Shown: positions 23,201 through 32,967 of the stretch, in pieces
How positions within the stretch are numbered: the stretch's first letter is position 1
Layout of the letters: each line of letters starts with the position of its first letter
NCBI GenBank assembly: GCA_964036275.1
Contig: OZ038433.1
Coordinates: forward strand, 8,783,048-8,847,047
DNA: 64,000 nucleotides
Reading direction: 5' to 3'
Origin: Litoditis marina
Lineage: Eukaryota > Nematoda > Chromadorea > Rhabditida > Rhabditidae
Made by a program: the position numbers and the translations under genes
Notes under the pieces: generated by a model
Told to the model about the DNA's origin: nothing
The model's input: the letters and a program-made list of their open reading frames with translations, nothing else
The model's database searches: none

Positions 23201-26200
23201 CACAATTACTACCATATATAGGGGTGAAACACCCCTGAAATACCTCTGAAAATGACGCTCCCTCATTCTTGTTTTCGCTGTGTTTTAAAATTTTTGTGCT
23301 GTGTTTTCAAATTTTTGAATGAAAACCTGTGAAATTGAAATTCCTGAGGGAAATCTTGTTTACTTCCGACTAATAATTTTATATCGTTCATTGCAGGTTC
23401 GAGGGAGCTCTGGAGCGGGACGGCATGCACAGTCAGCAGAGTCTGTTGAACATCGCCTGTTCGGTGAAGGCCAGACCCCGTACCGTCAACTATGTCAGAG
23501 CCAACAAGGTGGGTTACTGTAGCATTCGTATCAGGGAGGGGGGTTATAAATTCAACAATATTTTTTATTCAAAGTTTGCTGCGTGATTTTTCGAACTAAT
23601 AGGGTAGGTACTGTTTTATGTGTGTGTAATGTTCTCAATTTCAGGACGAGTCGTTGTCCTTCAGTATTGGAGGTGGGAAAGAGAGTGGTCTGGGCATCTT
23701 CATCTGTGATGTTCGAACGGACACCACGGCAGAGAGAACCGGCTTGAAACGGGGAGATGAGGTACGATTTAACTCTGTTAAGAATTAATCAAAATAGATA
23801 ATCAATCAAGCTTTGTTCAAGATGAGAAAATATCACACCGTGGACATCTAGATCTAGACAAAACGTTTGGCATTTTTGGGACCAGCATTGGCGACATTTA
23901 AGTTGTAAATAAGATGTTCCTTTTCCCGTTATCGATTTTTTTAAACTCTTTCTCATTACAGATTCTAGAAGTGAATGGACAGTCGATGAAATACGTGACA
24001 TTGACCAGAGCAGAGGAGTTGTTGATGGTAAGCGATGTTACTCAGTTCTGCGGGTTTCAATTTCGTACATAAGTAGTTAATTTTCGTTCTGCCTTTGCAG
24101 TTTTTTGTTATTATATAATAATAATAATTATTATTATTCTGATTTATCAGCTTATGGAAATGAAAAATCTATCAGTACTCAGTACAATCAATGGCCAATA
24201 TCATTTCATTTCCATAAGTGGTTCGCTCCTCTCTGACAATGCTCATCCAATTTGTGTGTGACACTATGTTCGGTGCATATTGATTATTTGATCGTTATGT
24301 TATTCTTTCCATTTCAGAGCTCTCTTTCGTGCAGTCTGCTGCTGAAAAGTAACATTCTCGGCTTCAAGGAGTTGCAGGGGAAGAGTGAGAAGGATGGCGC
24401 CAGCCGCGGGCGCCCCAAGACGCCAAATGGCGTCATAAACCAGCCGAGAAACAGTGTACCCACGTTCATCCCCGTCAACAAGACGACGCCGAAAACGTTG
24501 AAGATGAACGGTACGTTTTTTCTTTGATAAATTTCTTTATACATGTACAACAAGTCGTTGTCTATTGCTCTACGTCAGTTCTGCTTTTTTTGGTCGTAGA
24601 ATACATTGAAGTAATTTTCATTTTATTCTGAAGTAAAGTGATTATTGTAGGTAACAAGACGAGTATGATGGATAAGTTGATGACAATTCTGAAGGTCTCG
24701 AAGGATGGCGAAGACTTTGCCGATGAGGTGGGTGAAACTGTTGTGAGCAAATTAGTTTTCTTTTCCAAAAGAGGTATACAGACGCATAGCATGTGTAGCG
24801 GTAGTTTTGATGAAAAGAATATTACATAATCTTTTTCTTTGCGAATATATTTCTGTCAATAGTATATTAATAATGAACTCATTTAGTTTTCGCATTATTT
24901 CAATTTCAGGCAGCGCGAGCAGTTTCAACGGAGATGCGTTCGAGTAGATCAAATCCGGACATTACGTCCATCTCGCAATACTATGGACCGGTGAAGAGCG
25001 AGTGTCCCGAACACGTACTCAAGATATATCGGTTAGTTGGAATAACTTCAACATTACATGACGATGTTGAGAACAAGCTCGGTTACAACACTGTCATACG
25101 GTTAAACCATTCAGTTTATTGGATGTTGATTAGGTTGGGCGACATATCTCATTTGGAACAAAAAGTCTTGGCGGCTCAATTCATTTCTGGACATGGAAAC
25201 TTGATGATTGATTTGCAGGAGTGACCAGACGTTCAAATTTCTCGCCATCTACAAGGAGACCACTGCCCAAAATGTTGTTCAGTTGGCGTTACAGGTGGGT
25301 ATGAAATGAATGTGAAATCAAAGTTGCGTGTTACTTATTATACAATGTATAATTGTAAATTTTGTAAATTCCTTTATTTTTCAAAAACCATTGTAAATTC
25401 TCATAGTGCATACAGTTTGTAGAAATAGAGACATCAACACGATCCTGCTTCATTTGTTGCTTCGAAATCGCAACCAATCTAACTGAATTGTTGTGTCTTT
25501 CTAGGAATTCAGTATGACGTCGGAGGGTAGTCTGGAGTGGTCGTTGTGCGAGTGTACGGTAACCAGCGACGGAGTCATCAAACAACGTCGTCTACCGCCC
25601 CAACTCGAAAATCTCGCCGAGAGAATCTCATTGAATAGCAGGTACGTCACCATACTCTCGCTCTCTCTATATCTCTCTATCTCTGTCTCTCTCTCTCCAG
25701 TAAACTCGGCCAAATAGCCAAAAGAAATAACAATATGTGCTCCCCCGTTGCCAGAATTGGCTAAATTTCAGCAGTTTTCAAATGAATAGGAATATTTTAG
25801 TAATTAATGAGGAATTGTCTATCAGGTTCCTATATGTTTCTTCTCAGGTACTATCTGAAGAACAACAATCGATCGGAGCCTCTGGTTCCCGATGACTTGG
25901 CTCCGGAAATAATCAAGGAGGCACAGGCGCCGCTGCTGATGCTCAATGCACAGGTACGCATATCATCTGTTGTTTAGTAATAATAAGAAGAATCATATTA
26001 ATAATAATAATAATAATAATAGTAATAATAATTTATTCGAGCATAGATGTACACATGTTCAAGTGACAAGTACATCAACTTATCGCCTTTCTGTATCAAA
26101 TGTGTGCTATTCTGCATGTTTATGAAAACAGCGTATTGGTGCTGTAGGTTTAGTGCATACAGCGTTGCGATACAGTGAATATATGTATTTTCGCTCTGAA

Positions 26201-29200
26201 AAAATTCATATGTGTCTACAGGTAAAGGAACATGTATGTCTCACATTTGTTTAGGAGGTCATTTTTAAAAGCCGTGTTCAGGTGGTGGCCGCTCAGTTGA
26301 CTCTGCAGGATTTCGCTGTCTTCGCATCCATCGAACCGACCGAATACATTGACAATCTGTTCCGGTTAGACTCGAGGTTGGTTGGTTCACAGATGTTTTT
26401 CTTATTTCAGGAAAATATTCATTTTGGTGTTCCAGTATGGCGTATGGGATCAGGTAGAAGAGTTCTATTCCGGTTTTTGTACGGCCAGGGTATTTTGATT
26501 AGACAGAAAAACCTAAGGAAATCGGCTTTGTTTCTTGCAAAATCATTAAATGTATTCGGTGTTTATAAAACAATCCAATTTTCAAATATGATCTATGACG
26601 TGATTTTTCTTCATCTAGTTCCCTTAAACTGACTGAATAACATAATTCATTGTCTGTCTGCAGGTACGGCTCCCCCCGCCTAGAGGAGTTCGAGCGTCTG
26701 TTCAACCGCGAGATGTGGTGGGTGGCCACCGAGGTCTGTTCCGAACGAACCGCCCAGAAGAGGGCGAAACTGGTGAAGAAGTTCATCAAGATTGCCAGGT
26801 ACGCATGGTTTTCGTTGTAATTTTCATAATTACATGATGTCGTGACATCTTTTTAGTTTAATTTTCATATACACGTGCTCCTTTTTGTCACATATTCTTA
26901 GATTAATTTTAATACTTTGATACTGTGTTCTCCACATAGCTATTCACTATGCCGAGTAGTATGCTAATTAACATCGCTTTCGAATAATAGAAAGGTGGTT
27001 TGTTCAGGCATTGTCGCGAATTGCGCAACTTCAATTCGATGTTCGCCATAATGAGCGGATTGGACAAGCCGGCTGTACGTCGGTTACACTCCACGTGGGA
27101 ACGCGTTTCGGGGTTAGTTCCACTTTTGGTATTTTTAGTGAACAAATGGTTATAAGACAAGTCAATATTTTCTCTGTTAGAAAGTTTTAAAGGAGGGCAC
27201 AGAGGAATGCCAACTGAGGTGCCCGGGGTATCCACTCACTAGACACAACGTAGAGTGCGCCAAATAGGACTAAAATATGAGCACGGTAAGCTAATTTGGA
27301 GCATTAGTTGGAAATAAATTAGTTTTGTTATATCATAAATTATTTCGTTTTCAGCAAGTACATGCGTATGTTGGATGATGTGCAACAGTTGGTGGATCCG
27401 TCGAGGAATATGTCCAAGTACAGGCAACATCTGGCAGAGGTCTCGCAGGAACCACCGGTAAGGCGAAATGACCACCAATCGTAGGAATTTTTCTAGTTTT
27501 TCTATAAAATTTCACACATTCATGTGGTTTTTGCTAGCTTTTGTTCGTTATGTTTTACAAATTTTGGAACTGCAGGAAAGGACTATCAGAGGTGAAACGA
27601 GTTTTCAGGATCTTTCTTGCGGGAGTCGAATGTTGCAGGAATACGTTGGTTACTGGTAAAACTAATAATACATAGTTAATTGCTCATAGGTATAATCATC
27701 AAAGTATCATAGGTTCGTGATTTCAGGTGGTTCCCATCTATCCGGTGATCAAGAAGGATCTGACCTTCTCGCACGAGGGGAACCCGACGTACGTGGACAA
27801 GCTGGTCAACTTTGAGAAGTTGCGTCTGATTGCGAAGTCGGTTCGGTCGGTGTCCAAGCTGAGCAGCGCCCCCTACGAGATAGCCAGCATGGCTCAGAGG
27901 GTGCGTTTTCAAACAAATCGAAGTACACATTATTTTAAATACTGTAGTGGAAACTGTTATGTTATAGAATACTCCCTATGGTCCGTTTGAACGAATTGAC
28001 TAATTGACTTTGCCTTTTCCAGTTCAGATAACTGCGAAATTGTGATCAATTGTTGTTGTGTCGATCAATCTGTTTGATTCACGTTTGGTACATTATATTA
28101 CTTCAAGTGATCGACTTGTTAGGTCAAAATGAAAGTATTTTTTTAGAGTGGAGGTACAATCACAGACGCCCTCCTGCACATGAATACGTTCGAGGGAGGC
28201 AATGTGGCCACGATGCGAAAGGGGGGAAGAGTTAGCCAACCGAGGAAAAAGGTATCCCAGTCGTAGTTGATCCTCTCCCCAAAAACTTATATTAATATAT
28301 TTAGGGTTTGACCAGTGTCAGTACTTTGTGTGATGTCACGTTATAAATGAAAACTTATGGGGGGAAATAGATAATTGCGGTAGTTTCATGATTTCCAGAA
28401 ATATCATAGATTTGCACTAGCATGGATTTCATTAAATTCATGGATTTGCAGTATCTTTGAAGTCTAGCTGAAAACCACGTGAGCTTGTTTCATTAATAAT
28501 AACATCTCCTATTCTCCATATTCCCCTTTCCAGATCTACGAGCAGGCGCTGATGGTGCGAAAGGTGAAGTCGTATCTGGACGGCATGTCGGTGGTGGACA
28601 AGGAGTCCGAACTCGACCGTCTCAGCTACGAGTTGGAGCCGCAGCAGCCGCTCGCGCGACCGCGACGCGCCCCTAGCCCCAGTCCCTCCTCCCTGTCCTC
28701 CCAGTCGGCCGGGTCCACGTCCACGGGCGGCCCCGAGCAGAGACGCTTTATCGGAGCCAAGTTCGGCGTCGAGTCGCCGCAGGCCGTACAGAAAATGTTC
28801 TCACTGGTCTCGTCGAGCAAGGTCAAAGGTCAGTCGGGTATCATTAGAACAAGGATGTTCATTGGACGAAGTGATTCAAAGATTTAGAAAAGACCCCCAT
28901 AAAGGACAGGAGAAAACGAAAGATTCAAAAAGAGAGCTCAGTCAAAGAAATTGTTCTAGAAAAATAGAAGATAGCTATAAAGTGGATGTTTAAATTATGT
29001 TGGGAAAAATGAACGATAGGTTATGTGATATTCAATTACTTAACATCATAGTAAGTGCTGCAGTTGCAGGTGTCCCCTCCCCAATGTCTTCCCCTGCCTC
29101 GGGTCGGGGTCTGCAGCGGAATGTGCCGCGGGTAACTGCCCGCCAGCAGTCGGCCCCCTCCATCCAGAGGACGCCCTCCTTCAAACAGGAGCCTGTCGAC

Positions 29201-31109
29201 CTGAATCAGGAGACCAGCTCGGTCACCAGTTTCTACGGAAAAGGTTGGTCACCAGGAGTAGTTTGAACTTTATTTTAGTTATTAGTTTAGGACTTTTTCA
29301 CAGGTTCTACAACACTACAAGTGATTATGAATATTATTAAGAACTTAGTTGTCCGCATCTAGTAGTAGGTGAACGATTGGTTCGGTAGTTGTGGTTCAAT
29401 TTGCTGTGTTTGTAGTTCAACTCCGAGGGATGCAGACCAAAAAATATTCAGATTTGGCTAGCACCTGGATAGCGTCGTAATCTTGATTAGGGTATGGGAT
29501 GTGTTGTGTTTAAATTACATATTCAGTGACGTGCAAGTTTTTATAGTTGTTAGTGTTGTTGTTGATTGACCATTTGTATGTCTTTATTTTCCAGATGTCT
29601 TGATATAATCTCTTGAGTGATTTCTTGGTGCCGAGTGGTTGATTATTAGGTATATACGATACATGTTTGCCGCACGAATTAACTGGCGCATTTTTGTAAC
29701 AACTACTAACTATTAACTGACCATTTGGTATTGCATGTGGAAATGTTCATTAACAGGGAAAAGATGGTTGGAACTAGTTAATTTGATGTCTTTTTCGTTC
29801 CTCTTCCTCATAATAACACTGAGTAACATGTGTATGGCTTACAGTCCGTCTTGTAATGTCTATGTGTTGCTCTTCTCCTCATCTTTCTCTCCTAACTCAA
29901 AAGTTTGCTCTCGCTCCTTAATTGCCTATATGTGTGTACTGTCTGCTTTATTTCGTTGGCTCGAAGAATTTGAATATACTTATTCGATAAGGCTAGTTAC
30001 TAAACCAGAATGTGGGATTTGGTTGTGGGGCCTGATTCGTTGGTTCGCCCTTATACTTTGTACCTTTGTACCCTTACATACTTTAGGCGAGCGTCCCCAC
30101 CCTCCCCCGCGTAACCGTACCTCCTCCTTCGGTTCCGTTCCCTTCGCCACCACCATCGCCATTGTGCCACCGGCCCATTTTGTCAGGTTAGTAACCTCAC
30201 AAAAATCAGCTCCCTTTTTGCATAAATCAGGATAATTGGCCATTTTTATGCAAAAACATTAACTTCCACGAATGTAACACTAAAATGACCCAATCAAGAC
30301 CAAATAAAACCAAAAAAAAAACGCAGAAACATGTGACTAAATACTGCCACCTCATCCTCATCACCTATATATAAGCATCAAGAATGTCAAGTATTGTGAT
30401 TATCGTATAATATGATCATATGTCAGTTTTCAGTAGATCATCAGCTACCTCGTCGCCTTCTCCCTCCTCCCTTTCGCCCTGCTCCTCTTCTGGGGGAGTT
30501 GTGTTGGGCCACCGGCTGGTGCCCCATTTCCCCCCGCCATCTCCCCACGGGGGACGACATCCGCCCCGCGTGCCGAGGAATATGGGCACTATTAAGGAAG
30601 GTCGGTACAATTGCCTTTTATGATTACGTTAACTTGAATCAAGGGAATTTACAGATTCTACAGCTTTACAGTCTTAATGTCTTGAAGAATGTAAATTCTT
30701 TGTTTTCTATTTATATGCAGAAATGTGATATTTCATACATCGAGGGTAATGCGCCCAATGTTGTCTTGTATTTTGAAAGAACCCATGAAATTTGACTTTT
30801 GTAACAAACAAAACAATTAAAGGAAAATGAGTAGTTTGGAATATTTTTACATTTCATGAGTGGGCGACGATTCAGCTAGAAATTGTTTAGCTAAAAACCA
30901 TAACTCTCAGAGCTACAACTTCCGAAATGAACTGTCACCAAAGTAATTATATACGGCTAGAATAAGTTTGCACAAGTTTGGGAAAGAACCATTTAAACAT
31001 ATTTTGATAAGAGACATCGGCCCGAAGTGTTTCAGCTGAATTGTCGCCCACTCATTTCATCACGTTTATAGGTGGTTTCGTGACCTCGGAACAAGTCTCA
31101 CGTGTCTGA
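5233..31109 (+). CDS. RAPGEF2/6-like: Rap guanine nucleotide exchange factor, PDZ-GEF type (RAPGEF2/RAPGEF6 orthologue)
   Basis: This protein is expected to load GTP onto Rap1/Rap2 near the plasma membrane and cell junctions. I traced 32 coding exons with GT/AG borders and compatible phases; together they make 4053 nt, 1350 codons plus stop TGA at 31107-31109. Approximate residues counted from the first recognised exon: cNBD1 1-100, proline-rich linker 110-220, acidic stretch about 235-260, cNBD2 290-392, REM 435-556, PDZ 557-640, RA 740-850, CDC25 855-1060, low-complexity tail to 1350 ending EQVSRV. Vertebrate RAPGEF2 ends in the closely similar SAV PDZ ligand. The domain order is diagnostic of PDZ-GEF rather than EPAC. 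The start-codon exon is missing: the first exon found enters in phase 0, and family comparison suggests only a few tens of residues precede it. Exon coordinates are in the block entries below. Confidence 0.95.
6430..7250. repeat. RAPGEF2/6-like: Tandem satellite, unit about 130 bp, roughly six copies, in PDZ-GEF intron 2
   Basis: The word GGGATTCTGAAGGCCAGATG and variants recur near 6482, 6612, 6742, 6872, 7015 and 7141, i.e. every 130 bp with one longer spacing. Each unit also carries AAAGTTGACGTCAAAT and a CTTCATCTAAACATG-like segment. Copies differ by several substitutions each. Most units carry two near-palindromic TGACGTCA (CRE/ATF-type) sites. No coding potential. Confidence 0.85.
7307..8026. 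mobile_element. Foldback element with two about 293-bp inverted arms
   Basis: Left arm 7307-7599 and right arm 7734-8026 are near-identical in reverse complement; I see only isolated differences (for example CTGTTAAC versus CTGTCAAC). The outer ends read ATTCATGAAAAAAACGGGGC and its complement. The spacer is 134 bp. Each arm contains two diverged copies of a block of about 95 bp, with CATACAAAAGTCGTAAAATA in both. No transposase frame is present and no target duplication is evident. Transcribed with the intron, it would make a very stable hairpin. Confidence 0.9.
8738..8816 (+). repeat. tRNA-like sequence or SINE head (A and B boxes)
   Basis: AATAGCGCAGG resembles a Pol III A box, and 40-50 bases later GGTTCGATTCC is a consensus B box. 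An internal hairpin GCAGGGC/GCCCTGC replaces the normal D arm, and the T stem pairs poorly, so a functional tRNA is unlikely; a decayed tRNA gene or SINE fragment fits better. Confidence 0.4.
9216..9386. mobile_element. hAT-like MITE, ACCAGTAAGG family, diverged copy
   Basis: Begins ACCAGTAAGGTCCGACTAAG, contains the AAAAAGTAGTC..GTTTT motif, CACGTGAAAAT and AGTAGACCGATTTTC, and ends CTTTACTGGTGTATG. It is the same family as the copies at 14599 and 22299. The left terminus is mutated and the 8-bp duplication is no longer exact. Confidence 0.75.
9387..11106. other. PDZ-GEF intron 2, middle; no exon recognised
   Basis: Mostly AT-rich, becoming GC-richer from about 10640. Overlapping open frames at 10683-11113 may mark an exon, a promoter or chance. 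No family similarity seen. Confidence 0.5.
11107..11240 (+). CDS. Candidate alternative first exon of PDZ-GEF (tentative)
   Basis: A GC-rich island inside intron 2 contains an ATG at 11107 followed by 44 codons ([14 protein letters not shown]... ending HHVNG) and a consensus donor AAG/GTACGTGAG at 11241. The end phase (2) matches the entry phase of the next PDZ-GEF exon at 12764, so splicing would give HHVNGSFGKRNG, starting inside cNBD1. The codons have more C/G at third positions than most non-exonic frames here. Against it: no conserved sequence is recognised and the phase match has a one-in-three chance of being accidental. Confidence 0.35.
13192..13213. repeat. C homopolymer, about 21 bases
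   Basis: An uninterrupted C run in PDZ-GEF intron 3. A second C run with a CT microsatellite lies near 14034-14110. The exact length may be an assembly artefact. Confidence 0.7.
13512..13672. mobile_element. hAT-like MITE, ACCAGTAAGG family, inverted diverged copy
   Basis: In reverse orientation it ends GGCCCTTACTGGTGTCAG and contains CGGACTACTTCTTG, the complement of the family's CAAGAAGTAGTCCG motif; its other end starts CATACACATCTCAGTAGCC. It lies in PDZ-GEF intron 3. Confidence 0.55.
14599..14799. mobile_element. hAT-like MITE, ACCAGTAAGG family, with perfect 8-bp target duplication
   Basis: CATACACCAGTAAGGTCCGA at the left end matches the complement of the right end CCTTGCTGGTGTATG. 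The identical 8-mer ATTGCAGC flanks both sides (14591-14598 and 14800-14807), as for hAT elements. An inner AAAAAGTAGTCCGGTTTTCA segment of about 31 bp is duplicated in tandem, which makes this copy longer than the one at 22299. Confidence 0.88.
14808..17994. other. Rest of PDZ-GEF intron 3; no exon seen
   Basis: AT-rich sequence with one heptamer microsatellite. Open frames such as 16765-17103 (minus) lack splice context and coding bias. Confidence 0.55.
16106..16138. repeat. TAGTAGG heptamer microsatellite
   Basis: About four to five perfect tandem copies of a 7-bp unit, in PDZ-GEF intron 3. Confidence 0.85.
17995..19454 (+). other. RAPGEF2/6-like: PDZ-GEF exons 4-6: proline-rich linker
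   Basis: Exons 17995-18179, 18750-18828 and 19330-19454. The first opens IDYPDLAS, completing the cNBD1 strand (EMIV + IDYPD), then runs through [15 protein letters not shown], a likely SH3 or WW ligand. The other two encode low-complexity Ser/Arg-rich sequence ending ARRLRVRR. Vertebrate PDZ-GEFs also have a variable linker here. Phases 2, 0 and 2 join cleanly. Confidence 0.88.
19620..19803 (+). repeat. RAPGEF2/6-like: Two decayed copies of the 5' end of PDZ-GEF exon 7, each with its own acceptor
   Basis: Acceptors GTTGCAG at 19613-19619 and 19706-19712 precede copies starting TACTGCCTCGTCC and TACCGCCTCGTCC, followed by the true exon at 19804 (TACCGCCTCGTCT). Spacing is 93 and 91 bp. In frame the copies read [10 protein letters not shown] versus [10 protein letters not shown] in the true exon; most differences fall at third codon positions. 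Each copy reaches an in-frame stop or AT-rich intron within about 60 bases. The two copies are almost identical to each other. Confidence 0.85.
19804..21583 (+). other. RAPGEF2/6-like: PDZ-GEF exons 7-9: acidic segment and second cNBD
   Basis: Exons 19804-19996, 21018-21154 and 21415-21583. Exon 7 encodes a Glu/Asp-rich run, then [19 protein letters not shown] (vertebrate: RDIVRDCLEKDP). Exons 8-9 give the c[48 protein letters not shown]. The phosphate-binding cassette lacks the usual FGE...RAAT residues, as in other PDZ-GEFs, so normal cAMP binding is not expected. Exon 7 is flanked by partial copies of its own ends (see 19620-19803 and 19997-20240). Confidence 0.93.
19997..20240 (+). repeat. 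RAPGEF2/6-like: Two copies of the 3' end of PDZ-GEF exon 7, each with its own donor
   Basis: The true exon ends [11 protein letters not shown] / GTGGGG at 19996. Near 20072-20108 a copy encodes [11 protein letters not shown] / GTGGGG, and near 20196-20224 a third encodes D-L-A-V-L-L / GTGGGT. The intron sequence following the first two donors (GTGGGGTATAGT.., CGTAAGATTGCAA) is also duplicated. Codon changes are largely synonymous or conservative. Confidence 0.82.
22008..22347 (+). repeat. RAPGEF2/6-like: 170-bp tandem duplication spanning a splice donor and the left end of a MITE
   Basis: The segment from AGGTACGGGG at 22008 (true donor of the exon ending at 22009) to TAGTCCA at 22177 is repeated from 22178. 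Both copies contain GATACTATCATGAGCATT, GACTTGGCTGACATCAACTG, TACATATGAGGGGGGG and the start of the CATACGCCAGTAAGG MITE. Only the second copy continues into the full MITE. A third partial copy of the flank follows at about 22469-22550. Confidence 0.88.
22299..22468. mobile_element. hAT-like MITE, ACCAGTAAGG family, 170 bp, with 8-bp target duplication
   Basis: Starts CATACGCCAGTAAGGTC, ends ACCTTGCTGGTGTATG. ACTATCAT flanks both sides (22291-22298 and 22469-22476). It is the same family as 9216, 13512 and 14599. Confidence 0.87.
23645..24510 (+). other. RAPGEF2/6-like: PDZ-GEF exons 14-16: PDZ domain and following linker
   Basis: Exons 23645-23761, 23962-24027 and 24318-24510. The PDZ core is [19 protein letters not shown], with GLGIFI as the ligand-binding loop strand, then [17 protein letters not shown]. 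It binds C-terminal peptides and may target the GEF to junctions or receptors. Exon 16 finishes the domain ([15 protein letters not shown]) and enters a basic linker. The phase-1 end joins 24651. Confidence 0.93.
24651..25953 (+). other. RAPGEF2/6-like: PDZ-GEF exons 17-21: linker and Ras-association domain
   Basis: Exons 24651-24727, 24910-25031, 25219-25294, 25505-25641 and 25848-25953. The RA domain reads [50 protein letters not shown] and [13 protein letters not shown], very close to vertebrate RAPGEF2 ([24 protein letters not shown]). In the family this domain binds Rap1-GTP or M-Ras and recruits the protein to membranes. Confidence 0.94.
26282..27900 (+). other. RAPGEF2/6-like: PDZ-GEF exons 22-26: CDC25-homology catalytic domain
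   Basis: Exons 26282-26376, 26664-26798, 27008-27112, 27355-27457 and 27727-27900. Hallmarks: [92 protein letters not shown] and [15 protein letters not shown]. The Asn-Phe-Asn-Ser block and the helical-hairpin region needed to open the Ras-family nucleotide site are intact, so the enzyme looks functional. Confidence 0.96.
28147..31109 (+). other. RAPGEF2/6-like: PDZ-GEF exons 27-32: C-terminal tail and stop
   Basis: Exons 28147-28251, 28534-28828, 29070-29243, 30087-30186, 30434-30600 and 31072-31109. After [18 protein letters not shown] (vertebrate: YEDAQMARKVKQYLSNLE) the tail is Ser/Pro/Arg-rich with [16 protein letters not shown], a conserved PDZ-GEF tail motif. The last exon, only 38 nt, encodes [11 protein letters not shown] then TGA at 31107-31109. 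Phases 0, 1, 1, 2 and 1 agree. The tail is several hundred residues shorter than in vertebrates. Confidence 0.88.
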
Positions 31110-32967
31110 TTGTGTGTCATTCCTCTTCGCCTGTGGTCATCTCGTCTTTGATCTGCTCTTTTTCTCTAAACCTCCCATCTTCCCCAAACTCTCTCCCCTC
31201 CTGGCAATTTGAATCCAACGTGTACACTGTACGGTTACTTGACTCTTATTCTCAAATATTTGCATGTGATACACAAATGTTACCGAGTTTTTTGACTGCT
31301 TTGCTCACTTATAGATTGTTGTCTGTTTTGTACTAATTGAACATGTTCTCATATTAATGATGTTCAAATTTCCCATTTTTCTAATCTAGTTTTGCGTGAT
31401 TTTTCTGTTTGTCAACCACTATATCCCTTGTAATTACCATTTCTTCGCATTTTATATGTCGAGATATCTGTGATTTTTTCTCTCACACCGGCATTCTCCC
31501 CGCATTTCTATTTGTGTAACCAGAGGCATTTTTGTTTTCCAGTTGTTTCCATTTTTCCTTCTTCTTGCCATTCCCGAAGTTTCTACTTAAACACAGCATA
31601 ATAATGTGACATAATTGTGGTCTATTGAAAATCTCCCCCCTTATACTCTGAACATAGGTCTACCGTATATGATTTCAATCGATAGAATTGGTGCTGCTCC
31701 ACAGAGATGATGTTGAAGAAGATTGTATATGTAGCAAGTTGTATAGGTTTCGGATAGGGTGCATATTTGTAGCTTGTAACCTTCTCTTCATGGAACAAAG
31801 TGATGATCGCGATTGATTAAATATCAGCAAGTATGCAGCCTATCCCACGGCGTTTAGCGTTTGTTTTGTTGGGATCTAAATAGTTGAGATATGGTTCAGT
31901 TTTTACGTGACTTTATAAAAGTATTACTAGCCTGTTTTATCATCTTCCAAAACTTGGAGGAATGTTTGAAAGCAGATTGATCAGTGTGTCGACGAAATAG
32001 TGAATCTCCAAAACCAAACGCTAGTCGCAGTAGCCAGACATGTTTCGTGTCAGTTATGTATAGATTGATTGTTCTGCTCAGATTGTGCCTATATATGTGA
32101 CTAAAATATGGATACTTCATATAAATTATACTTTTCTCTCTTTGTTTGCTCAATGTGTTGCTGGTGTTGTGGTATTGACACCACGTTGTATCTGCTCGTT
32201 CTTATCGTGCGAAGTAGGGTGTAATCAATAGTGGACCACCATTGATGGTTCCGAATGGAAAACAGTGAGCATAGCAGGTTTGTAACCTAGTCTAAGAAAT
32301 GAAATCTTACTTCTTTATTCCTTGTTTTCTGGGGCTGTGTGGGTGTGGTTGTCAACACTCGCGGCTGACCCTTACGGCGTCCTAGAGTGACTCAGTTATT
32401 TACACCCGTTAAAGAAAGTAGTGAGGTTCGCCTAAAGAACATCAAACGAGAGAAAAAGAATTCAATCGGATGTTTTATCTCAACAAATGGGTAAACAAAT
32501 TAGCATGCCATACGTGATTCCCTCACTGCGTTGTTTACGTGTTACGTGAAATATTGGTATTGTGATAGCTAGTCATTGTTTCTCATTTTCGTTCCCATAG
32601 TTAGTTTGTTCTTAGGAATCTTCTTAGGTAAGACTAAACACATGAACTAGCTTGACTCGTTTTAATGCTACTTTCTATTCTATTGACAGCTGGAGGTAAA
32701 AGCGTAGAGGTAAGAGAGCGCCTAACAGTATGGAAAGTAAGGTGAACATGTTGATAAGAGTTCAAATAAAGAAAAGATTCTGAGAGTCTTGTTCTCTTGG
32801 TATATCGGAAATCCAAACGATTTTGCTCCCCATAGCTTTTCTTTCTGCTTTCATACCTTTGTCCGAATCTTTGTGATGTTCTCCATTGTTTTTCCGATAA
32901 TACTAATACTAATAATAATAATAATAATAACAGTAATACTAATTTAGCAAAATAGTTCCATTCCAGA
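31110..32967. other. PDZ-GEF 3' UTR and ISOC 5' region
   Basis: No exon recognised. The 3' UTR of PDZ-GEF starts at 31110. An AATAAA at 32765-32770 is the only clear poly(A)-type signal and lies very close to the next gene. An AAT microsatellite sits at about 32900-32930, just before the ISOC start. Confidence 0.5.

Larger units (their letters stand above)
21875..23508 (+). other. RAPGEF2/6-like: PDZ-GEF exons 10-13: REM (RasGEF N-terminal) domain
   Basis: Exons 21875-22009, 22686-22847, 23057-23139 and 23397-23508. Recognisable pieces are [48 protein letters not shown] and [13 protein letters not shown]. This helical module stabilises the CDC25 catalytic domain. The intron at 22010-22685 carries long G runs, a hAT-like MITE and a duplicated donor region. 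Confidence 0.94.

Noticed and set aside
29735..30235. 166-codon plus-strand frame
   Set aside because: It is intron read-through into PDZ-GEF exon 30087-30186 in the same frame; the upstream part lacks codon bias.
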